Assembly: GCF_011078175.1 (NCBI RefSeq)
Contig: NZ_JAALCJ010000002.1
Span: 496,001 to 560,000 of the forward strand
Source of the DNA: Enterobacter cloacae
Lineage (GTDB): Bacteria > Pseudomonadota > Gammaproteobacteria > Enterobacterales > Enterobacteriaceae
Direction: 5' to 3'
DNA: 64,000 nucleotides
Below, one piece after another: positions 44,398 through 55,289 of this stretch (positions are counted from its first letter, which is position 1; every line of letters starts with the position of its first letter). The notes beneath the pieces were generated by a model, which was given only the letters and a program-made list of their open reading frames with translations, did no database searches and was not told where the DNA came from. The translations under genes were made by a program, and so were the position numbers.

Positions 44398-45087
44398 TCA
44401 GAAACGGGTCGAGAAACGATAACCCGTGCCGCGGACCGTCTGCACCATGCGATCGTGGCCGCTCAGTTCCAGTGCTTTACGCAGGCGGCGAATATGGACG
44501 TCAACCGTTCGGTCTTCGACATAGACGTTAGTTCCCCAGACGTTATTCAGCAATTGTTCGCGGCTGTAGACGCGCTCCGGGTGAGTCATAAAGAAGTGCA
44601 GGAGCTTAAATTCGGTCGGCCCCATGTCGAGAGGATTTTCGCCGGTCATGACGCGGTGCGAGGTCGGGTCAAGGCTCAGGCCCTGCATCTCAATCACCTC
44701 CTCCACCGCCATCGGCGAAATACGGCGCATCACGGCCTTAATGCGGGCAACCAGCTCCTTCGGGGAGAAAGGTTTGGTGATGTAATCGTCCGCGCCGGTT
44801 TCCAGACCGCGCACGCGATCCTCTTCCTCACCGCGCGCCGTGAGCATCACCACCGGAATTTCGCGGGTCATCGCCTCGCGTTTGATATGCTTGATAAACT
44901 GTAATCCGGAACCGCCGGGCAGCATCCAGTCCAGCAGGATCAGATCGGGCCAGGGTTCATTCAGCTGGTTCACCGCGCTGTCATAATCTTCCGCTTCAAC
45001 CGGCTGGAAGCCATTTTGTTCAAGCACGAAGCACACCATTTCACGGATCGGAGCTTCATCTTCTACGACCAGAATACGTCTCGCCAT
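44398..45087 (-). CDS. phoB: Phosphate-regulon response regulator PhoB
   Basis: A 229-residue OmpR-type regulator. The receiver domain has the acidic pocket (VVEDEAP), phospho-acceptor Asp53 in [10 protein letters not shown], and the lysine of ITKPFSP; the C-terminal winged helix has the recognition segment [18 protein letters not shown]. It activates promoters bearing Pho boxes, including its own (45154-45171). Confidence 0.98.
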   Translation of the reverse strand: MARRILVVEDEAPIREMVCFVLEQNGFQPVEAEDYDSAVNQLNEPWPDLILLDWMLPGGSGLQFIKHIKREAMTREIPVVMLTARGEEEDRVRGLETGADDYITKPFSPKELVARIKAVMRRISPMAVEEVIEMQGLSLDPTSHRVMTGENPLDMGPTEFKLLHFFMTHPERVYSREQLLNNVWGTNVYVEDRTVDVHIRRLRKALELSGHDRMVQTVRGTGYRFSTRF

Positions 45088-45137
45088 ACTTTGCCCTGTC
45101 TTATCGTATTTAAGTTACAAGTCTGTAATGCGGCGTC

Positions 45138-45171
45138 ATTATGCGTCAGATTTATGACAGATTTATGAAAA
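45138..45171 (-). promoter_or_regulatory. Pho box and -10 of phoB
   Basis: On the minus strand the 18-base Pho box TTTTCATAAATCTGTCAT (45154-45171) is followed after 10 bases by the -10 CATAAT (45138-45143), the spacing seen at PhoB-activated promoters. A further partial repeat (AATCTGAC) fills the spacer. It indicates autoactivation of phoBR. Confidence 0.9.
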
Positions 45172-45274
45172 ACATTACCACTATAAATGGCAAACTGGTG
45201 TTTTATTACAGCGGTTATTTTCCGTTTCCCGAAAGTTTATAATCCTGCTTTATTATTAATGCCACGGATCTCTT

Positions 45275-46480
45275 ATGCGCATACTTCACACCTCAGACTG
45301 GCACCTGGGTCAAAATTTTTACAGCAAAAGCCGCGCCGCTGAACATGACGCTTTCCTGAACTGGCTGCTGGAAACGGCTGAGTCTCACGAGGTGGATGCG
45401 ATTATTGTGGCGGGCGACATTTTCGATACCGGATCGCCGCCGAGCTATGCGCGTGAGCTGTACAACCGTTTTGTGGTCAACCTCCAGCAAACCGGATGTC
45501 ACCTGGTCATTGTTGCCGGAAACCATGACTCCGTGGCAACGCTGAATGAATCCCGCGATATTCTGGCGTTCCTCAATACCACCGTGGTGGCCAGCGCCGG
45601 ACACGCGCCGCAGATCCTGAAAAAACGCGACGGCACGCCGGGCGCGGTGCTGTGTCCAATCCCGTTTTTACGCCCGCGGGATATCGTGCAAAGCCAGGCC
45701 GGTCTGTCCGGCAGCGAAAAACAGCAGCATCTGTTGCAGGCCATCACCCGCTATTATCACCAGCAGTACACGGAAGCCTGCGCCCTGCGCGGCGAACAGG
45801 CCGTTCCGATCGTTGCCACCGGGCATCTCACAACCGTCGGGGCCAGTAAGAGTGACGCGGTGCGCGAAATCTATATCGGTACGCTGGACGCGTTTCCGGC
45901 GCAGAATTTCCCGCCCGCCGACTACATTGCACTCGGGCACATACACCGGGCGCAGGTCATCGGCGGCTGCGAGCATATCCGCTACTGTGGCTCCCCCATT
46001 TCGCTCAGTTTCGATGAAACCGGCAAAGCCAAGTCCGTGAATCTGGTGAGCTTCGCCGACGGTAAACTCAGCGCCGTCGAGACGCTGGAGGTGCCGATCA
46101 CCCAGCCGCTGGCGGTGCTTAAAGGCGATCTTGCCGCGATTACGGAACAGCTTGAACAATGGCGCGGCGCAGAGCGTGATCCACCGGTCTGGCTGGATAT
46201 TGAAATCACCACTGATGACTACCTGCATGATATGCAACGAAAAATACAGGCTCTGACCGAAGATTTGCCGGTAGACGTGCTGCTGGTACGTCGCAGCCGC
46301 GAACAGCGCGAGAAAATTCTACTGAGCGCCCAACGTGAAACGCTAAGTGAACTTCGGGCAGAAGAGGTATTCGAGCGGCGGCTGGCGCTTGAAGAGATGG
46401 ACGACGCCAGACGCGTCAGGCTGAACGAGCTGTTTACTCAGACACTGCACGCCCTCAATGACGAGGAAGGAAACGCATGA
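45275..46480 (+). CDS. sbcD: SbcD nuclease subunit
   Basis: A 401-residue Mre11-type phosphoesterase, nuclease subunit of SbcCD that opens DNA hairpins and trims protein-blocked ends. Metal-site motifs are [28 protein letters not shown] and GHIHRAQ. Divergent from phoB. The stop codon overlaps the sbcC start by 4 bases (ATGA), coupling subunit production. Confidence 0.97.
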   Translation: MRILHTSDWHLGQNFYSKSRAAEHDAFLNWLLETAESHEVDAIIVAGDIFDTGSPPSYARELYNRFVVNLQQTGCHLVIVAGNHDSVATLNESRDILAFLNTTVVASAGHAPQILKKRDGTPGAVLCPIPFLRPRDIVQSQAGLSGSEKQQHLLQAITRYYHQQYTEACALRGEQAVPIVATGHLTTVGASKSDAVREIYIGTLDAFPAQNFPPADYIALGHIHRAQVIGGCEHIRYCGSPISLSFDETGKAKSVNLVSFADGKLSAVETLEVPITQPLAVLKGDLAAITEQLEQWRGAERDPPVWLDIEITTDDYLHDMQRKIQALTEDLPVDVLLVRRSREQREKILLSAQRETLSELRAEEVFERRLALEEMDDARRVRLNELFTQTLHALNDEEGNA

Positions 46481-49400
46481 AAATTCTGAGCCTGCGTCTG
46501 AAAAACCTGAACTCGCTTAAAGGCGAGTGGAAAATTGATTTCACCGCGGAGCCGTTCGCCAGCAACGGGCTGTTTGCCATCACCGGCGCCACCGGCGCGG
46601 GGAAAACCACGCTGCTGGATGCCATCTGCCTGGCGCTGTACCACGAAACGCCGCGTCTGAATAAGGTCTCCCAGGCGCAAAACGACCTGATGACACGCGA
46701 TACCGCAGAGTGTCTGGCAGAAGTAGAATTTGAGGTCAAAGGCGTTGCTTATCGCGCTTTCTGGAGCCAGAACCGCGCCCGCAACCAGCCGGACGGGAAC
46801 TTACAGGCGCCGCGCGTCGAGCTGGCCCGCTGCGAAGACGGCAAAATTCTGGCCGACAAAGTCACGGATAAGCTGGACCAAACCGCCGCGCTGACCGGGC
46901 TGGACTACAGCCGCTTTACCCGCTCGATGTTGCTCTCTCAGGGGCAGTTTGCCGCCTTCCTGAATGCTAAACCGGGCGATCGCGCAGAACTGCTGGAAGA
47001 ACTGACCGGGACGGAAATTTACGGTCACATTTCCGCCATGGTTTTTGAAAATCACAAAGCGGCACGCAACGCGCTGGAAATGTGCGAAGCGCAGGCCGCA
47101 GGCGTTGTGCTGCTGACCGAGGAACAGCAGCAGCACTTGCAGCAAAGTTTGCAGGCACTTACTGACGAAGAGAAAACCCTGCTGGCACAGCAGCAGAGCC
47201 AACAGAAAGATTTTCAGTGGCTTACGCGTAACGACGAGCTGATACGTGAGCAGCAGCGCACAGCCGCTTCGCAGCAGCAGGCGCAACAGGCACTGACGGA
47301 CGCCGCGCCCCAACTGGCGAAACTCCAGCTGGCGCAGCCCGCCGCCCAGCTACGTTCGCTATGGGAGCATCAGCAGGAACAGACCACCCGCCTGGCGCAG
47401 ACAACAGAGCGAATTGTTGAAGTAAATACTCGCTTACTCGACAGAGCGGCGCAGCGCTCGCGTATTCGCAACGGTGCGCTGCGCAACCGTGAACAGTTGC
47501 AGACAGAGCACACGTTACTGACGCAGTGGCTGACCGAACACGATCGTTTCCGTCAGTGGGGGCAGGAAATTGCCGGCTGGCGGGCGCATTTTACGCAGCT
47601 GAGTCGCGATAAAAATCAGCTTGTTGCCCAGTCAGCGCGCATGGCTGAGCTTCGTCAGAAGCTGGCTGAGATGCCTGAAAGTACGTTGACGCTGACGGCG
47701 GAGGATCTCGCGAGGGCAATGGAGCAACTGGCCCAATCGCGGGCGCTCCGCCAGCGCCTGACCGCGCTTCACGCTCGCTACCAGCCGCTGCAAAAACGGC
47801 TGCGCCAGCATGCGCAAAGCGTGCAGAAAGCGCAGGCTGAGCTGGCCAAGCTCCATAATACGCTGACCCTGCGGCGCCAGCAGTATAAAGAGAAAAATCA
47901 GCACTTCGCCGACCTGAAAGCGCTCTGTGAGCGTGAAGCGACAATCAAAGATCTTGAGAACTATCGTGCTCAGCTCGAAGCGGGTGTTCCTTGTCCACTC
48001 TGCGGATCAAGCGAACACCCGGCAGTTGTGCAGTATCAGGCGCTTGAACTGACTGACAATCAGCGCCGCCGCGACGCGCTGGAAAAAGAGGTGGCCGCGC
48101 TAAAAGAGGAAGGATTGCTGGTGCTCGGGCAGGTGAATGCGCTGACCCAGCAGATCCAGCGCGAGGCAGACGAAGCCCAGGCCCTTACTCAGGAAGAGCA
48201 AGCGCTCACTAAAGAGTGGCAGGAGGTCTGCACGTCCCTGAACATAGCATTGAATATTCAGGATGATATCGCCCCCTGGATGCGCGAACAGGAGCAGTAC
48301 GAACGCCAGCTTTATCATTTCAGCCAGCGTCTGACGCTGCAAAATCAGCTCAGTGAACAGGAAGGTCAGGCGCGCCAGTACCAGCAACAGCTGACGGCGA
48401 CGCGTCAGGCACTGGCAGCCTCGCTAGAATCACTGTCGCTTAACGTACCCGAAGAAGGCGCTGAAAGCGCCTGGCTGAGCGCGCGCGAAAGCGAATATAC
48501 CCTGTGGCAGGAAAAACAGGCCCAGCACATAACGATTCAGGAACGGATTAACGCCCTGATGCCCGTTCTGGATACACTGCCAGCGTCCGATGACGCAGAA
48601 GTGGACGCGAGCGTTCCTGAGAACTGGCGCGGGATCCACGACGAATGCGTATCGCTGCAAAGCCAGCTCAACACCCTACAGCAGCAGGAGGCCCTTGAGC
48701 GTGAACGGCTCCAGCAATCCCAGGCTCAGTTCAGCGCCGCGCTAACCGCGAGCTGCTTTGCCGATCGGGCGGCATTTCTCTCAGCCCTGCTGGATGAAGC
48801 GTCGATCCGCCAGCTTGAACAGCAAAAGCAGACGCTGGAGAACCAGCTTCAGCAGGCCACTGCGCTATCCGTGCAGGCAAGCCAGCAGCTTGAGGCGCAT
48901 CAGGCGCAGCGCCCGGACGGGCTGGAAACCGATGCCGCAACGCTTCAGGCACGGTTACATCAGCTGGCGCAACAGCTTCGGGACAACACCACGCATCAGG
49001 GGGAAATCCGCCAGCAGCTCAAACAGGACGCCGATAACCGTCTGCATCAGCAGGCGCTTATGCAGCAGATTGAGGAGGCGGCGCGTCAGGCGGACGACTG
49101 GGGCTATCTGAATGCGCTGATAGGCTCCAGCACAGGCGATAAATTCCGCAAGTTCGCCCAGGGGCTGACGCTTGATAACCTGGTGTGGCTTGCCAACCAG
49201 CAGCTCAATCGTCTGCATGGTCGCTATCTGCTTCAGCGTAAAGCCAGCGACGCGCTGGAGCTGGAAGTGGTCGACACCTGGCAGGCCGATGCGGTACGCG
49301 ATACGCGTACGCTTTCCGGCGGGGAGAGTTTCCTGGTCAGTCTGGCGCTGGCCTTAGCGCTTTCCGATCTGGTCAGTCACAAAACGCGCATTGACTCGCT

Positions 49401-49608
49401 GTTCCTGGATGAAGGGTTCGGGACGCTCGACAGCGAAACGCTGGACACCGCGCTGGATGCGCTCGACGCGCTGAACGCTACGGGGAAAACCATCGGCGTG
49501 ATCAGCCACGTAGAGGCAATGAAAGAACGAATCCCGGTGCAGATCAAAGTCAAGAAGATCAACGGGCTGGGATATAGCAGGCTGGACAGGGAGTTTGCGG
49601 TTCAGTAA
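46477..49608 (+). CDS. sbcC: SbcC ATPase subunit
   Basis: A 1043-residue Rad50-type SMC-like ATPase. Walker [14 protein letters not shown] near the N-terminus and signature [11 protein letters not shown] plus Walker [13 protein letters not shown] near the C-terminus flank long glutamine-rich coiled coils. The zinc hook CPLC is at residues 506-509, the mid-point apex. It bridges DNA ends and controls SbcD. Slightly shorter than E. coli (1048), with length differences expected in the coils. Confidence 0.97.
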   Translation: MKILSLRLKNLNSLKGEWKIDFTAEPFASNGLFAITGATGAGKTTLLDAICLALYHETPRLNKVSQAQNDLMTRDTAECLAEVEFEVKGVAYRAFWSQNRARNQPDGNLQAPRVELARCEDGKILADKVTDKLDQTAALTGLDYSRFTRSMLLSQGQFAAFLNAKPGDRAELLEELTGTEIYGHISAMVFENHKAARNALEMCEAQAAGVVLLTEEQQQHLQQSLQALTDEEKTLLAQQQSQQKDFQWLTRNDELIREQQRTAASQQQAQQALTDAAPQLAKLQLAQPAAQLRSLWEHQQEQTTRLAQTTERIVEVNTRLLDRAAQRSRIRNGALRNREQLQTEHTLLTQWLTEHDRFRQWGQEIAGWRAHFTQLSRDKNQLVAQSARMAELRQKLAEMPESTLTLTAEDLARAMEQLAQSRALRQRLTALHARYQPLQKRLRQHAQSVQKAQAELAKLHNTLTLRRQQYKEKNQHFADLKALCEREATIKDLENYRAQLEAGVPCPLCGSSEHPAVVQYQALELTDNQRRRDALEKEVAALKEEGLLVLGQVNALTQQIQREADEAQALTQEEQALTKEWQEVCTSLNIALNIQDDIAPWMREQEQYERQLYHFSQRLTLQNQLSEQEGQARQYQQQLTATRQALAASLESLSLNVPEEGAESAWLSARESEYTLWQEKQAQHITIQERINALMPVLDTLPASDDAEVDASVPENWRGIHDECVSLQSQLNTLQQQEALERERLQQSQAQFSAALTASCFADRAAFLSALLDEASIRQLEQQKQTLENQLQQATALSVQASQQLEAHQAQRPDGLETDAATLQARLHQLAQQLRDNTTHQGEIRQQLKQDADNRLHQQALMQQIEEAARQADDWGYLNALIGSSTGDKFRKFAQGLTLDNLVWLANQQLNRLHGRYLLQRKASDALELEVVDTWQADAVRDTRTLSGGESFLVSLALALALSDLVSHKTRIDSLFLDEGFGTLDSETLDTALDALDALNATGKTIGVISHVEAMKERIPVQIKVKKINGLGYSRLDREFAVQ

Positions 49609-49616
49609 AGGGGGGG

Positions 49617-49666
49617 ATTGTGCGGTCTGGTGCCCTCACCCTGGCCCTCTCCCACGGGGAGAGGGT
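49617..49666 (+). repeat. CCCTCTCCC/GAGGGC intergenic repeat, copy 6
   Basis: Starts TTGTGCGGTCTGGTGCCCTC and ends CCCACGGGGAGAGGG, with an 8-base hairpin CCCTCTCC / GGAGAGGG. It directly precedes its matching terminator, in the same arrangement as the copy at 25331. Confidence 0.75.
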
Positions 49667-49675
49667 AAAAACAAC

Positions 49676-49704
49676 AAAAACAGCAACTTGCGTTGCTGTT
49701 TTGC
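49676..49704. terminator. Bidirectional terminator between sbcC and mak
   Basis: 11-bp stem AAAACAGCAAC / GTTGCTGTTTT with a TTGC loop. One base pair is exchanged (A-T for G-C) relative to the terminators at 13987 and 25389, keeping the pairing intact. Confidence 0.9.
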
Positions 49705-49706
49705 GT

Positions 49707-50612
49707 TTATTCCGGCCACAACCACGCCGCGCCGCGCACGCCGCTGGAATCGCCGTGGACGGCTTTGCGGATCGGCGTTTCGCACTCGCCGCCAAATACC
49801 CACTGTTTCACCAGCGTGGGCATCGTCGCGTACAGCCGGTCGACGTTGCTCATGCCGCCGCCCAGCACAATGACGTCGGGATCGAGAATATTGATCGCAT
49901 GCGCCAGTGATTTCGCCAGCCGCATTTCGTAGCGGCTGAGCGCCAGTTCAGCCACCGGATCCTGCTCCTCAACCAGTCGCATAATCTCGTTGCCCTTGAG
50001 CGGCTGGCCGCTCAGACGATGATAATCGGTGGCAAACCCCGTGCCGGAAATAAAGGTCTCAATACAGCCCTGCTTGCCACAGTAGCACGGCACTTCAGCG
50101 CGGTATTTGAGTTCATCTTCGTCCATCCACGGTAACGGGTTATGCCCCCACTCGCCCGCGGTGCCGTTGCCGCCAATATGCGAGCGTCCGCCGAAGGCCA
50201 CGCCTGCCCCGCAGCCGGTGCCGATGATTACCGCAAAAACGGTCTGCGCGCCAGCCGCTGCGCCATCGACGGCCTCGGACACCGCCAGGCAGTTAGCGTC
50301 ATTTGCCAGACGCACTTCCCGGTTCAGACGCTGGCTTAGGTCTTTATCAAACGGCTGACCGTTGAGCCAGGTGGAGTTAGCGTTTTTTACCACGCCGGTA
50401 TACGGCGAAATGGAGCCGGGGATCCCCATCCCGACCGTCCCCGTCTCGCCCGTTGCCTGCTCTGCCATAGCGACCAGGCGGGCAATTGTCTCAAGGGTCT
50501 GGTGATAATCATCGCGCGGCGTAGGCAGGCGGTGGCGGAACAGCTGTTCCCCCTGCTCGCTCAGTGCAATGACTTCTGTTTTGGTGCCGCCCAAATCGAT
50601 CCCAATACGCAC
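49707..50612 (-). CDS. mak: Fructokinase Mak (ROK family)
   Basis: A 301-residue ATP-dependent fructokinase/mannokinase of the ROK family. The N-terminal phosphate loop is [12 protein letters not shown], the catalytic Asp lies in LANDANCLA, and the zinc site is [13 protein letters not shown] use a GTG start at 50612 with a strong GAGGAG site upstream; a longer in-frame extension of 29 codons has no family support. In K-12, araJ lies between sbcC and mak; here it is missing. Confidence 0.95.
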   Translation of the reverse strand: MRIGIDLGGTKTEVIALSEQGEQLFRHRLPTPRDDYHQTLETIARLVAMAEQATGETGTVGMGIPGSISPYTGVVKNANSTWLNGQPFDKDLSQRLNREVRLANDANCLAVSEAVDGAAAGAQTVFAVIIGTGCGAGVAFGGRSHIGGNGTAGEWGHNPLPWMDEDELKYRAEVPCYCGKQGCIETFISGTGFATDYHRLSGQPLKGNEIMRLVEEQDPVAELALSRYEMRLAKSLAHAINILDPDVIVLGGGMSNVDRLYATMPTLVKQWVFGGECETPIRKAVHGDSSGVRGAAWLWPE

Positions 50613-50735
50613 AAGACACTCCTCATTATTTTGATTATCAACAGAGTAGAAGCCCGCTTCCCGATTAGCAATGCAAGCGATGCGACAATTCGTTATCATG
50701 CCCGCTGATTTAACGACAAGGCCGTGGAAATTATC

Positions 50736-51650
50736 ATGCTGTGGTTCAAAAATTTGATGGTTTACCGTCTCAGCCGCGACGTTTCGCTGCGTGCAGAAGA
50801 GATGGAAAAACAGTTAGCCGCTTACTCCTTTACCCCTTGCGGTAGCCAGGATATGGCAAAAACCGGCTGGGTTCCGCCAATGGGTTCTCAAAGCGATGCG
50901 CTGACCCACGCCAGCAGCACGGGGCAAATCATCGTATGCGCCCGTAAAGAAGAGAAGATCCTGCCGACGCCCGTGGTTAAGCAGGCGCTCGAAGCGAAGA
51001 TCTTCAAGCTGGAAGCTGAACAGGGCCGTAAGCTAAAAAAAACCGAAAAAGATTCGCTGAAAGATGAAGTGCTGCACTCGCTGCTGCCGCGCGCCTTTAG
51101 CCGCTTCAGTCAGACCATGATGTGGATCGACACCGTTAACGGGCTGATCATGGTGGATTGCGCCAGCGCTAAAAAAGCGGAAGATACGCTGGCGCTGCTG
51201 CGTAAGAGCCTTGGATCATTACCGGTGGTACCGCTGGCGCTGGAAACGCCAATTGAGTTGACCCTGACCGAGTGGGTGCGCAGTGGGACTGCCGCTCAGG
51301 GCTTCCAGATCCTTGATGAAGCAGAGCTTAAAGCACTGCTGGAAGATGGCGGCGTGATCCGCGCGAAGAAACAGGATTTGGTGAGCGACGAAATTGCCGT
51401 GCACATTGAAGCGGGCAAAGTGGTGACCAAACTGGCACTGGACTGGCAGCAGCGCATTCAGTTTGTGATGTGTGATGACGGCTCCGTGAAGCGCCTTAAA
51501 TTCTGCGATGAACTGCGCGATCAGAACGAAGACATTGACCGCGAGGATTATGCTCAGCGCTTTGACGCAGACTTTATCCTGATGACCGGAGAACTGGCGG
51601 CGTTGATCCAGAATCTGGTGGAAGGTCTCGGCGGCGAAGCGCAGAGATAA
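50736..51650 (+). CDS. rdgC: Recombination-associated protein RdgC
   Basis: A 304-residue DNA-binding protein that forms a ring-shaped dimer around duplex DNA and restrains RecA. Start [17 protein letters not shown] at 50736 is the family start; an in-frame ATG four codons upstream is less likely. Conserved [16 protein letters not shown] and [16 protein letters not shown] segments are intact. Convergent with ppnP. Confidence 0.96.
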   Translation: MLWFKNLMVYRLSRDVSLRAEEMEKQLAAYSFTPCGSQDMAKTGWVPPMGSQSDALTHASSTGQIIVCARKEEKILPTPVVKQALEAKIFKLEAEQGRKLKKTEKDSLKDEVLHSLLPRAFSRFSQTMMWIDTVNGLIMVDCASAKKAEDTLALLRKSLGSLPVVPLALETPIELTLTEWVRSGTAAQGFQILDEAELKALLEDGGVIRAKKQDLVSDEIAVHIEAGKVVTKLALDWQQRIQFVMCDDGSVKRLKFCDELRDQNEDIDREDYAQRFDADFILMTGELAALIQNLVEGLGGEAQR

Positions 51651-51659
51651 TTACCCATC

Positions 51660-51684
51660 CTCCTCTCCCCATAGGGGAGAGGAG
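51660..51684. repeat. GC-rich inverted repeat between rdgC and ppnP
   Basis: Perfect 11-bp stem CTCCTCTCCCC / GGGGAGAGGAG with an ATA loop. It resembles the hairpin core of the CCCTCTCCC repeats but lacks their flanks. No T-run follows on either side in the direction of either gene, so it is not a standard terminator. Confidence 0.7.
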
Positions 51685-51690
51685 AAAAAA

Positions 51691-52011
<321 letters not shown>

Positions 52012-52049
52012 CTATAGGGGCCATGCTCATGACCTGTCACGCAAAATCA

Positions 52050-52727
52050 TTACACCAGTAATTCTGCCGCCAGACGCGCCATCAGGACGTTAGAGAGCAG
52101 CACCGGAACATCCAGCGCCTTTTGCAGTAAATCACGATGCCGCTGATGGAAGCCCAGGCAGTCAAGCATCAGGACATCCGCCCCTCTTTCGATCAACTCC
52201 TGCCCGGCCGCAATCAGCTTCGCTTCGCTGTCCCAGAACGGGTTTGCCAGTGCGTATAAGGGAGTGCGCTCCAGCGCGGCCCACTTCACCGTCTGGTTAT
52301 CCAGCAGTTCCTCAACGGGGACGATGACCCCAACCTGATGGCCATCAACAATTGACGCCACCAGTGGCGGAATGATCCGCATCGGTTCGAGCAGAATGGC
52401 ATTACGCGCACTGAGTCCTTTGACGGGTGCCGTGCTCATCAGCAGGATGACGTCATAGTCCTGATTATCAAGAACTTCTATCACGCCCTGTAGCGCACGC
52501 TCAATTTTCTGGCGCGATACATGCGCCAGTTTGCCGTCACTGAGTAACGTTGCCAGGGGATCTTCCCCCTCCCCGACTGCGTAGTCTTCCATGACCTCTT
52601 CCCGACTCAGCTTCCCTAACAGACTGAGATGCGTAATCTGTTGTTCAGAGACATGCTCCGTTAAGAGCGGTAATACTTCGCTTACAGGGACCACACCAAT
52701 CGTGAGGATCGCCAACGTCGCCTTCAT
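52050..52727 (-). CDS. aroM: AroM family protein
   Basis: A 225-residue protein resembling the Asp/Glu racemase superfamily ([28 protein letters not shown], cysteine in the latter). In E. coli aroM is cotranscribed with aroL in part and controlled by TyrR, but its reaction is unknown. A 236-base gap separates it from yaiA. Confidence 0.92.
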   Translation of the reverse strand: MKATLAILTIGVVPVSEVLPLLTEHVSEQQITHLSLLGKLSREEVMEDYAVGEGEDPLATLLSDGKLAHVSRQKIERALQGVIEVLDNQDYDVILLMSTAPVKGLSARNAILLEPMRIIPPLVASIVDGHQVGVIVPVEELLDNQTVKWAALERTPLYALANPFWDSEAKLIAAGQELIERGADVLMLDCLGFHQRHRDLLQKALDVPVLLSNVLMARLAAELLV

Positions 52728-52963
52728 TTTGATCGCCTTCCGTTACTACCACAACTGCCACACAGGTACAGGCTCACTACGCTGTACAGTTCATTTATTC
52801 AACAAAACAGCACCAAGCGTAGCAGGGGATCTCTACACCGTAGTGTAAAGATCGACTGGCCTTTCCGAATCCACCTGTAATAACTAAATATTAACTGCTA
52901 CTTAACATCGGCGATAAGGTAAAAGTGTGATTCAGGCACGGTTGTAACGAATTCGGATTTCTG
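52728..52963. other. yaiA-aroM intergenic region
   Basis: A 236-base gap with an imperfect dyad CTCTACACCGTAGTGTAAAG (about 52831-52850) that shares half-site features with TyrR boxes (TGTAAA). No gene was seen. A separate aroM promoter or regulatory site is possible. Confidence 0.4.
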
Positions 52964-53155
52964 TCAGGACTTCTCAGGATCCTCATAGCGCCGTTTCGCA
53001 TCCAGCGCTTCCTGTTCAGTTTCATGTTCGCTGATCAGCGAATCGGGTTTGGGGTGATCGGCACGCAGCTGGTACCAGGTTACGGTCTGATCGCCATTAC
53101 CTTTCTCGATGGTAACGATGCGGGCTTCACGTGGATAGGGAGGTCTGGTTGGCAT
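52964..53155 (-). CDS. yaiA: Small protein YaiA
   Basis: A 63-residue cytoplasmic protein downstream of aroL, as in E. coli. Sequence [20 protein letters not shown] then [20 protein letters not shown] is recognisable as YaiA. No known function; a beta-rich N-terminus and charged helical C-terminus can be inferred. A good AAAGGATG ribosome binding site precedes it, and aroL lies 44 bases upstream. Confidence 0.9.
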   Translation of the reverse strand: MPTRPPYPREARIVTIEKGNGDQTVTWYQLRADHPKPDSLISEHETEQEALDAKRRYEDPEKS

Positions 53156-53199
53156 AGCTCATCCTTTTTTTATGTCTGAGCTATGAGTATAGACGGCTG

Positions 53200-53724
53200 T
53201 TAGCTGGCGCAAGCCAAACGCAGGACGGTAATAATCTGAATCGCAACTTTCTCGGGTGACGCCGATGCATCCACAACGTGGTGTGCCGCTTCGCGGTACA
53301 GTGCATCACGTTCGGCGAGCACGTCGCTGACTTCCTCACTCAGCGGTTTCGCCGTCAGCGCCGGACGCTGCCCCTCTTCCGGAAACGCCTCCAGCCGCCC
53401 AACCAGCGTCGAGACCGGGGCACAGAGGTAGATCACGACTCCCTTTTCACGCATAAACTGGCGATTATACGGTGCCAGAATAATGCCGCCACCGGTCGCT
53501 ATTACGGTTGACGGTACGGTTACCGCTTCCAGCGTGGCCGTTTCGCGCGCACGAAAGCTCTCCCAACCCTCATTCTCCACGATATCGGCAATAGTCTGAC
53601 CGGCATTCTCCTGGAGCCAGTGGTCAGTATCAACAAACTGACTCTGGCACAGTCGCGCCAGCGCATGACCAACGGTGGTTTTCCCACAGCCGCGAGGGCC
53701 AACTAAAAAGATGGGTGGGTGCAT
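53200..53724 (-). CDS. aroL: Shikimate kinase II
   Basis: A 174-residue enzyme phosphorylating shikimate in aromatic amino-acid synthesis. Walker [12 protein letters not shown] at residues about 8-18, the shikimate-binding DTDHWLQ and ATGGGIIL motifs, and the lid region [10 protein letters not shown] are visible. The upstream region holds a possible weak TyrR box (53762-53779); TyrR/TrpR control is known for E. coli aroL. Confidence 0.96.
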   Translation of the reverse strand: MHPPIFLVGPRGCGKTTVGHALARLCQSQFVDTDHWLQENAGQTIADIVENEGWESFRARETATLEAVTVPSTVIATGGGIILAPYNRQFMREKGVVIYLCAPVSTLVGRLEAFPEEGQRPALTAKPLSEEVSDVLAERDALYREAAHHVVDASASPEKVAIQIITVLRLACAS

Positions 53725-53761
53725 AACCAGGTGTTCCCCTTGCTGCCGGATAACTGAAGGC

Positions 53762-53779
53762 TGTAAAGAAATGATTGCA
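53762..53779. promoter_or_regulatory. Possible TyrR box upstream of aroL
   Basis: TGTAAA, six bases, then ATTGCA: one perfect and one imperfect half of the TyrR consensus TGTAAA-N6-TTTACA, about 40 bases upstream of the aroL start. Weak evidence on its own; supported by the known TyrR control of this gene. Confidence 0.35.
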
Positions 53780-53868
53780 GAAGATGTTGCGCTAACTTTA
53801 CTGCAAAGCGGTACGGAATGACAAGCCTGTGGAAGTCACACTGTACCACAAAACAGCCTAAAGGAGGG

Positions 53869-54327
53869 CTACGCCGGACGGCGCTTCACTTCCAGCAGCC
53901 ATTTATCCAGCTCGGCGGCAAACTGCTGGCGATCGCGCTGCGACAGGCTGTCCGGTCCACCAGTTTGCACCCCGCTGGAACGAAGCGTATCCATAAAATC
54001 ACGCATGGTGAGTTTCTCCCGGATTGTTGACGGTGAATAGCGTTCGCCGCGCGGATTCAGCGCCGCCGCCCCTTTCGCCAGTACATCGGCAGCCAGCGGG
54101 ATATCTGCGGTGATCACCAAATCCCCTGCGTCACACAGGCGTACTATCTCGTTATCCGCCACGTCGAACCCGGCCGGAACGCGCAGAGAACGGATGTATC
54201 TGGAGGGCGGCACGCGGATGTTCTGATTCGCCACCAGCGTCATCGGCATCTGCACGCGTTCGGCAGCACGAAATAAAATCTCTTTAATCACATTCGGACA
54301 CGCGTCCGCATCAACCCAAATCGCCAT
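53869..54327 (-). CDS. yaiI: UPF0178 protein YaiI
   Basis: A 152-residue UPF0178 (DUF188) protein. [24 protein letters not shown] at the N-terminus and [19 protein letters not shown] show PIN-like acidic motifs (DAD, TADIPLA), suggesting a nuclease-like fold, but activity is unproven. Divergent from proC and upstream of aroL. Confidence 0.93.
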   Translation of the reverse strand: MAIWVDADACPNVIKEILFRAAERVQMPMTLVANQNIRVPPSRYIRSLRVPAGFDVADNEIVRLCDAGDLVITADIPLAADVLAKGAAALNPRGERYSPSTIREKLTMRDFMDTLRSSGVQTGGPDSLSQRDRQQFAAELDKWLLEVKRRPA

Positions 54328-54424
54328 AGTGTCTCCCCATTATGTTTCTGGCGGCTATTGTCGCCTGCATTTCGTTGTTAAGCTATCTGTGAGAGATAAC
54401 AACGCATAATAACGGAGAGACGTG

Positions 54425-55234
54425 ATGGAAAAGAAAATCGGGTTTATCGGCTGCGGAAACATGGGTAAAGCTATCCTCGGCGGACTGATTGCCAGCGGGC
54501 AGGTGCTGCCGGGGCAGATTTGGGTCTATACCCCATCCCCGGATAAAGTCGCGGCGCTGCGTGATGAGTATGGTGTCAACGCCGCCGAAAGCGCTCAGGA
54601 AGTGGCTCAGGTGGCGGATATTGTCTTTGGCGCCGTTAAGCCGAATATAATGATTAAAGTCCTGAGCGAGATCACCTCCAGCCTGAACAAAGAGACCCTG
54701 GTGGTGTCGATTGCCGCAGGCGTGACTCTCGATCAGCTCGCCCGCGCGCTGGGCCACGACCGTAAGATTGTCCGCGCCATGCCAAACACCCCATCGCTGG
54801 TGAATGCCGGTATGACCTCCGTTACCCCGAACGCGCTGGTCACCTCTGAAGACGTGGCGGATGTACTGAATATTTTCCGCTGCTTCGGCGAAGCGGAAGT
54901 GATTGCTGAACCGATGATCCACCCGGTAGTCGGCGTGAGCGGCTCTGCCCCGGCGTATGTCTTTATGTTTATCGAAGCCATGGCCGATGCCGCCGTTCTG
55001 GGTGGAATGCCGCGCGCGCAGGCCTACAAATTTGCGGCGCAGGCAGTCTTGGGCTCGGCCAAAATGGTGCTGGAAACGGGTAAGCATCCGGGCGAACTGA
55101 AAGATATGGTGTGCTCGCCGGGCGGCACAACCATTGAAGCCGTGCGCGTGCTGGAAGATCGTGGGTTCCGCTCCGCCGTGATCGAGGCGATGGAAAAATG
55201 CATGGAAAAATCAGAGAAGCTGAGTAAGTCCTGA
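54425..55234 (+). CDS. proC: Pyrroline-5-carboxylate reductase
   Basis: A 269-residue NADPH enzyme performing the last step of proline synthesis. The Rossmann motif is IGFIGCGNMGKAILGG, and the C-terminal signature is DMVCSPGGTTIEAVRVLE. I use the ATG at 54425 rather than the adjacent GTG at 54422. Convergent with dgcC, with a terminator that overlaps the dgcC 3' end. Confidence 0.97.
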   Translation: MEKKIGFIGCGNMGKAILGGLIASGQVLPGQIWVYTPSPDKVAALRDEYGVNAAESAQEVAQVADIVFGAVKPNIMIKVLSEITSSLNKETLVVSIAAGVTLDQLARALGHDRKIVRAMPNTPSLVNAGMTSVTPNALVTSEDVADVLNIFRCFGEAEVIAEPMIHPVVGVSGSAPAYVFMFIEAMADAAVLGGMPRAQAYKFAAQAVLGSAKMVLETGKHPGELKDMVCSPGGTTIEAVRVLEDRGFRSAVIEAMEKCMEKSEKLSKS

Positions 55235-55239
55235 TGCGC

Positions 55240-55289
55240 AATGCCGGACGTCAGGCGGCTACTTCGGTGCGGCCCCGTCCGGCATTTTT
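55240..55289 (+). terminator. proC terminator overlapping the dgcC 3' end
   Basis: Arms AATGCCGGACG (55240-55250) and CGTCCGGCATT (55276-55286) are exact complements and are followed by T residues. The 25-base loop and the right arm are coding sequence of the convergent dgcC (residues NAGRG and RTEVAA). Confidence 0.75.

Noticed and set aside
52831-52850. TyrR-like dyad between yaiA and aroM
   Set aside because: Half-sites are not spaced as in the TyrR consensus; mentioned only as part of the gap description.
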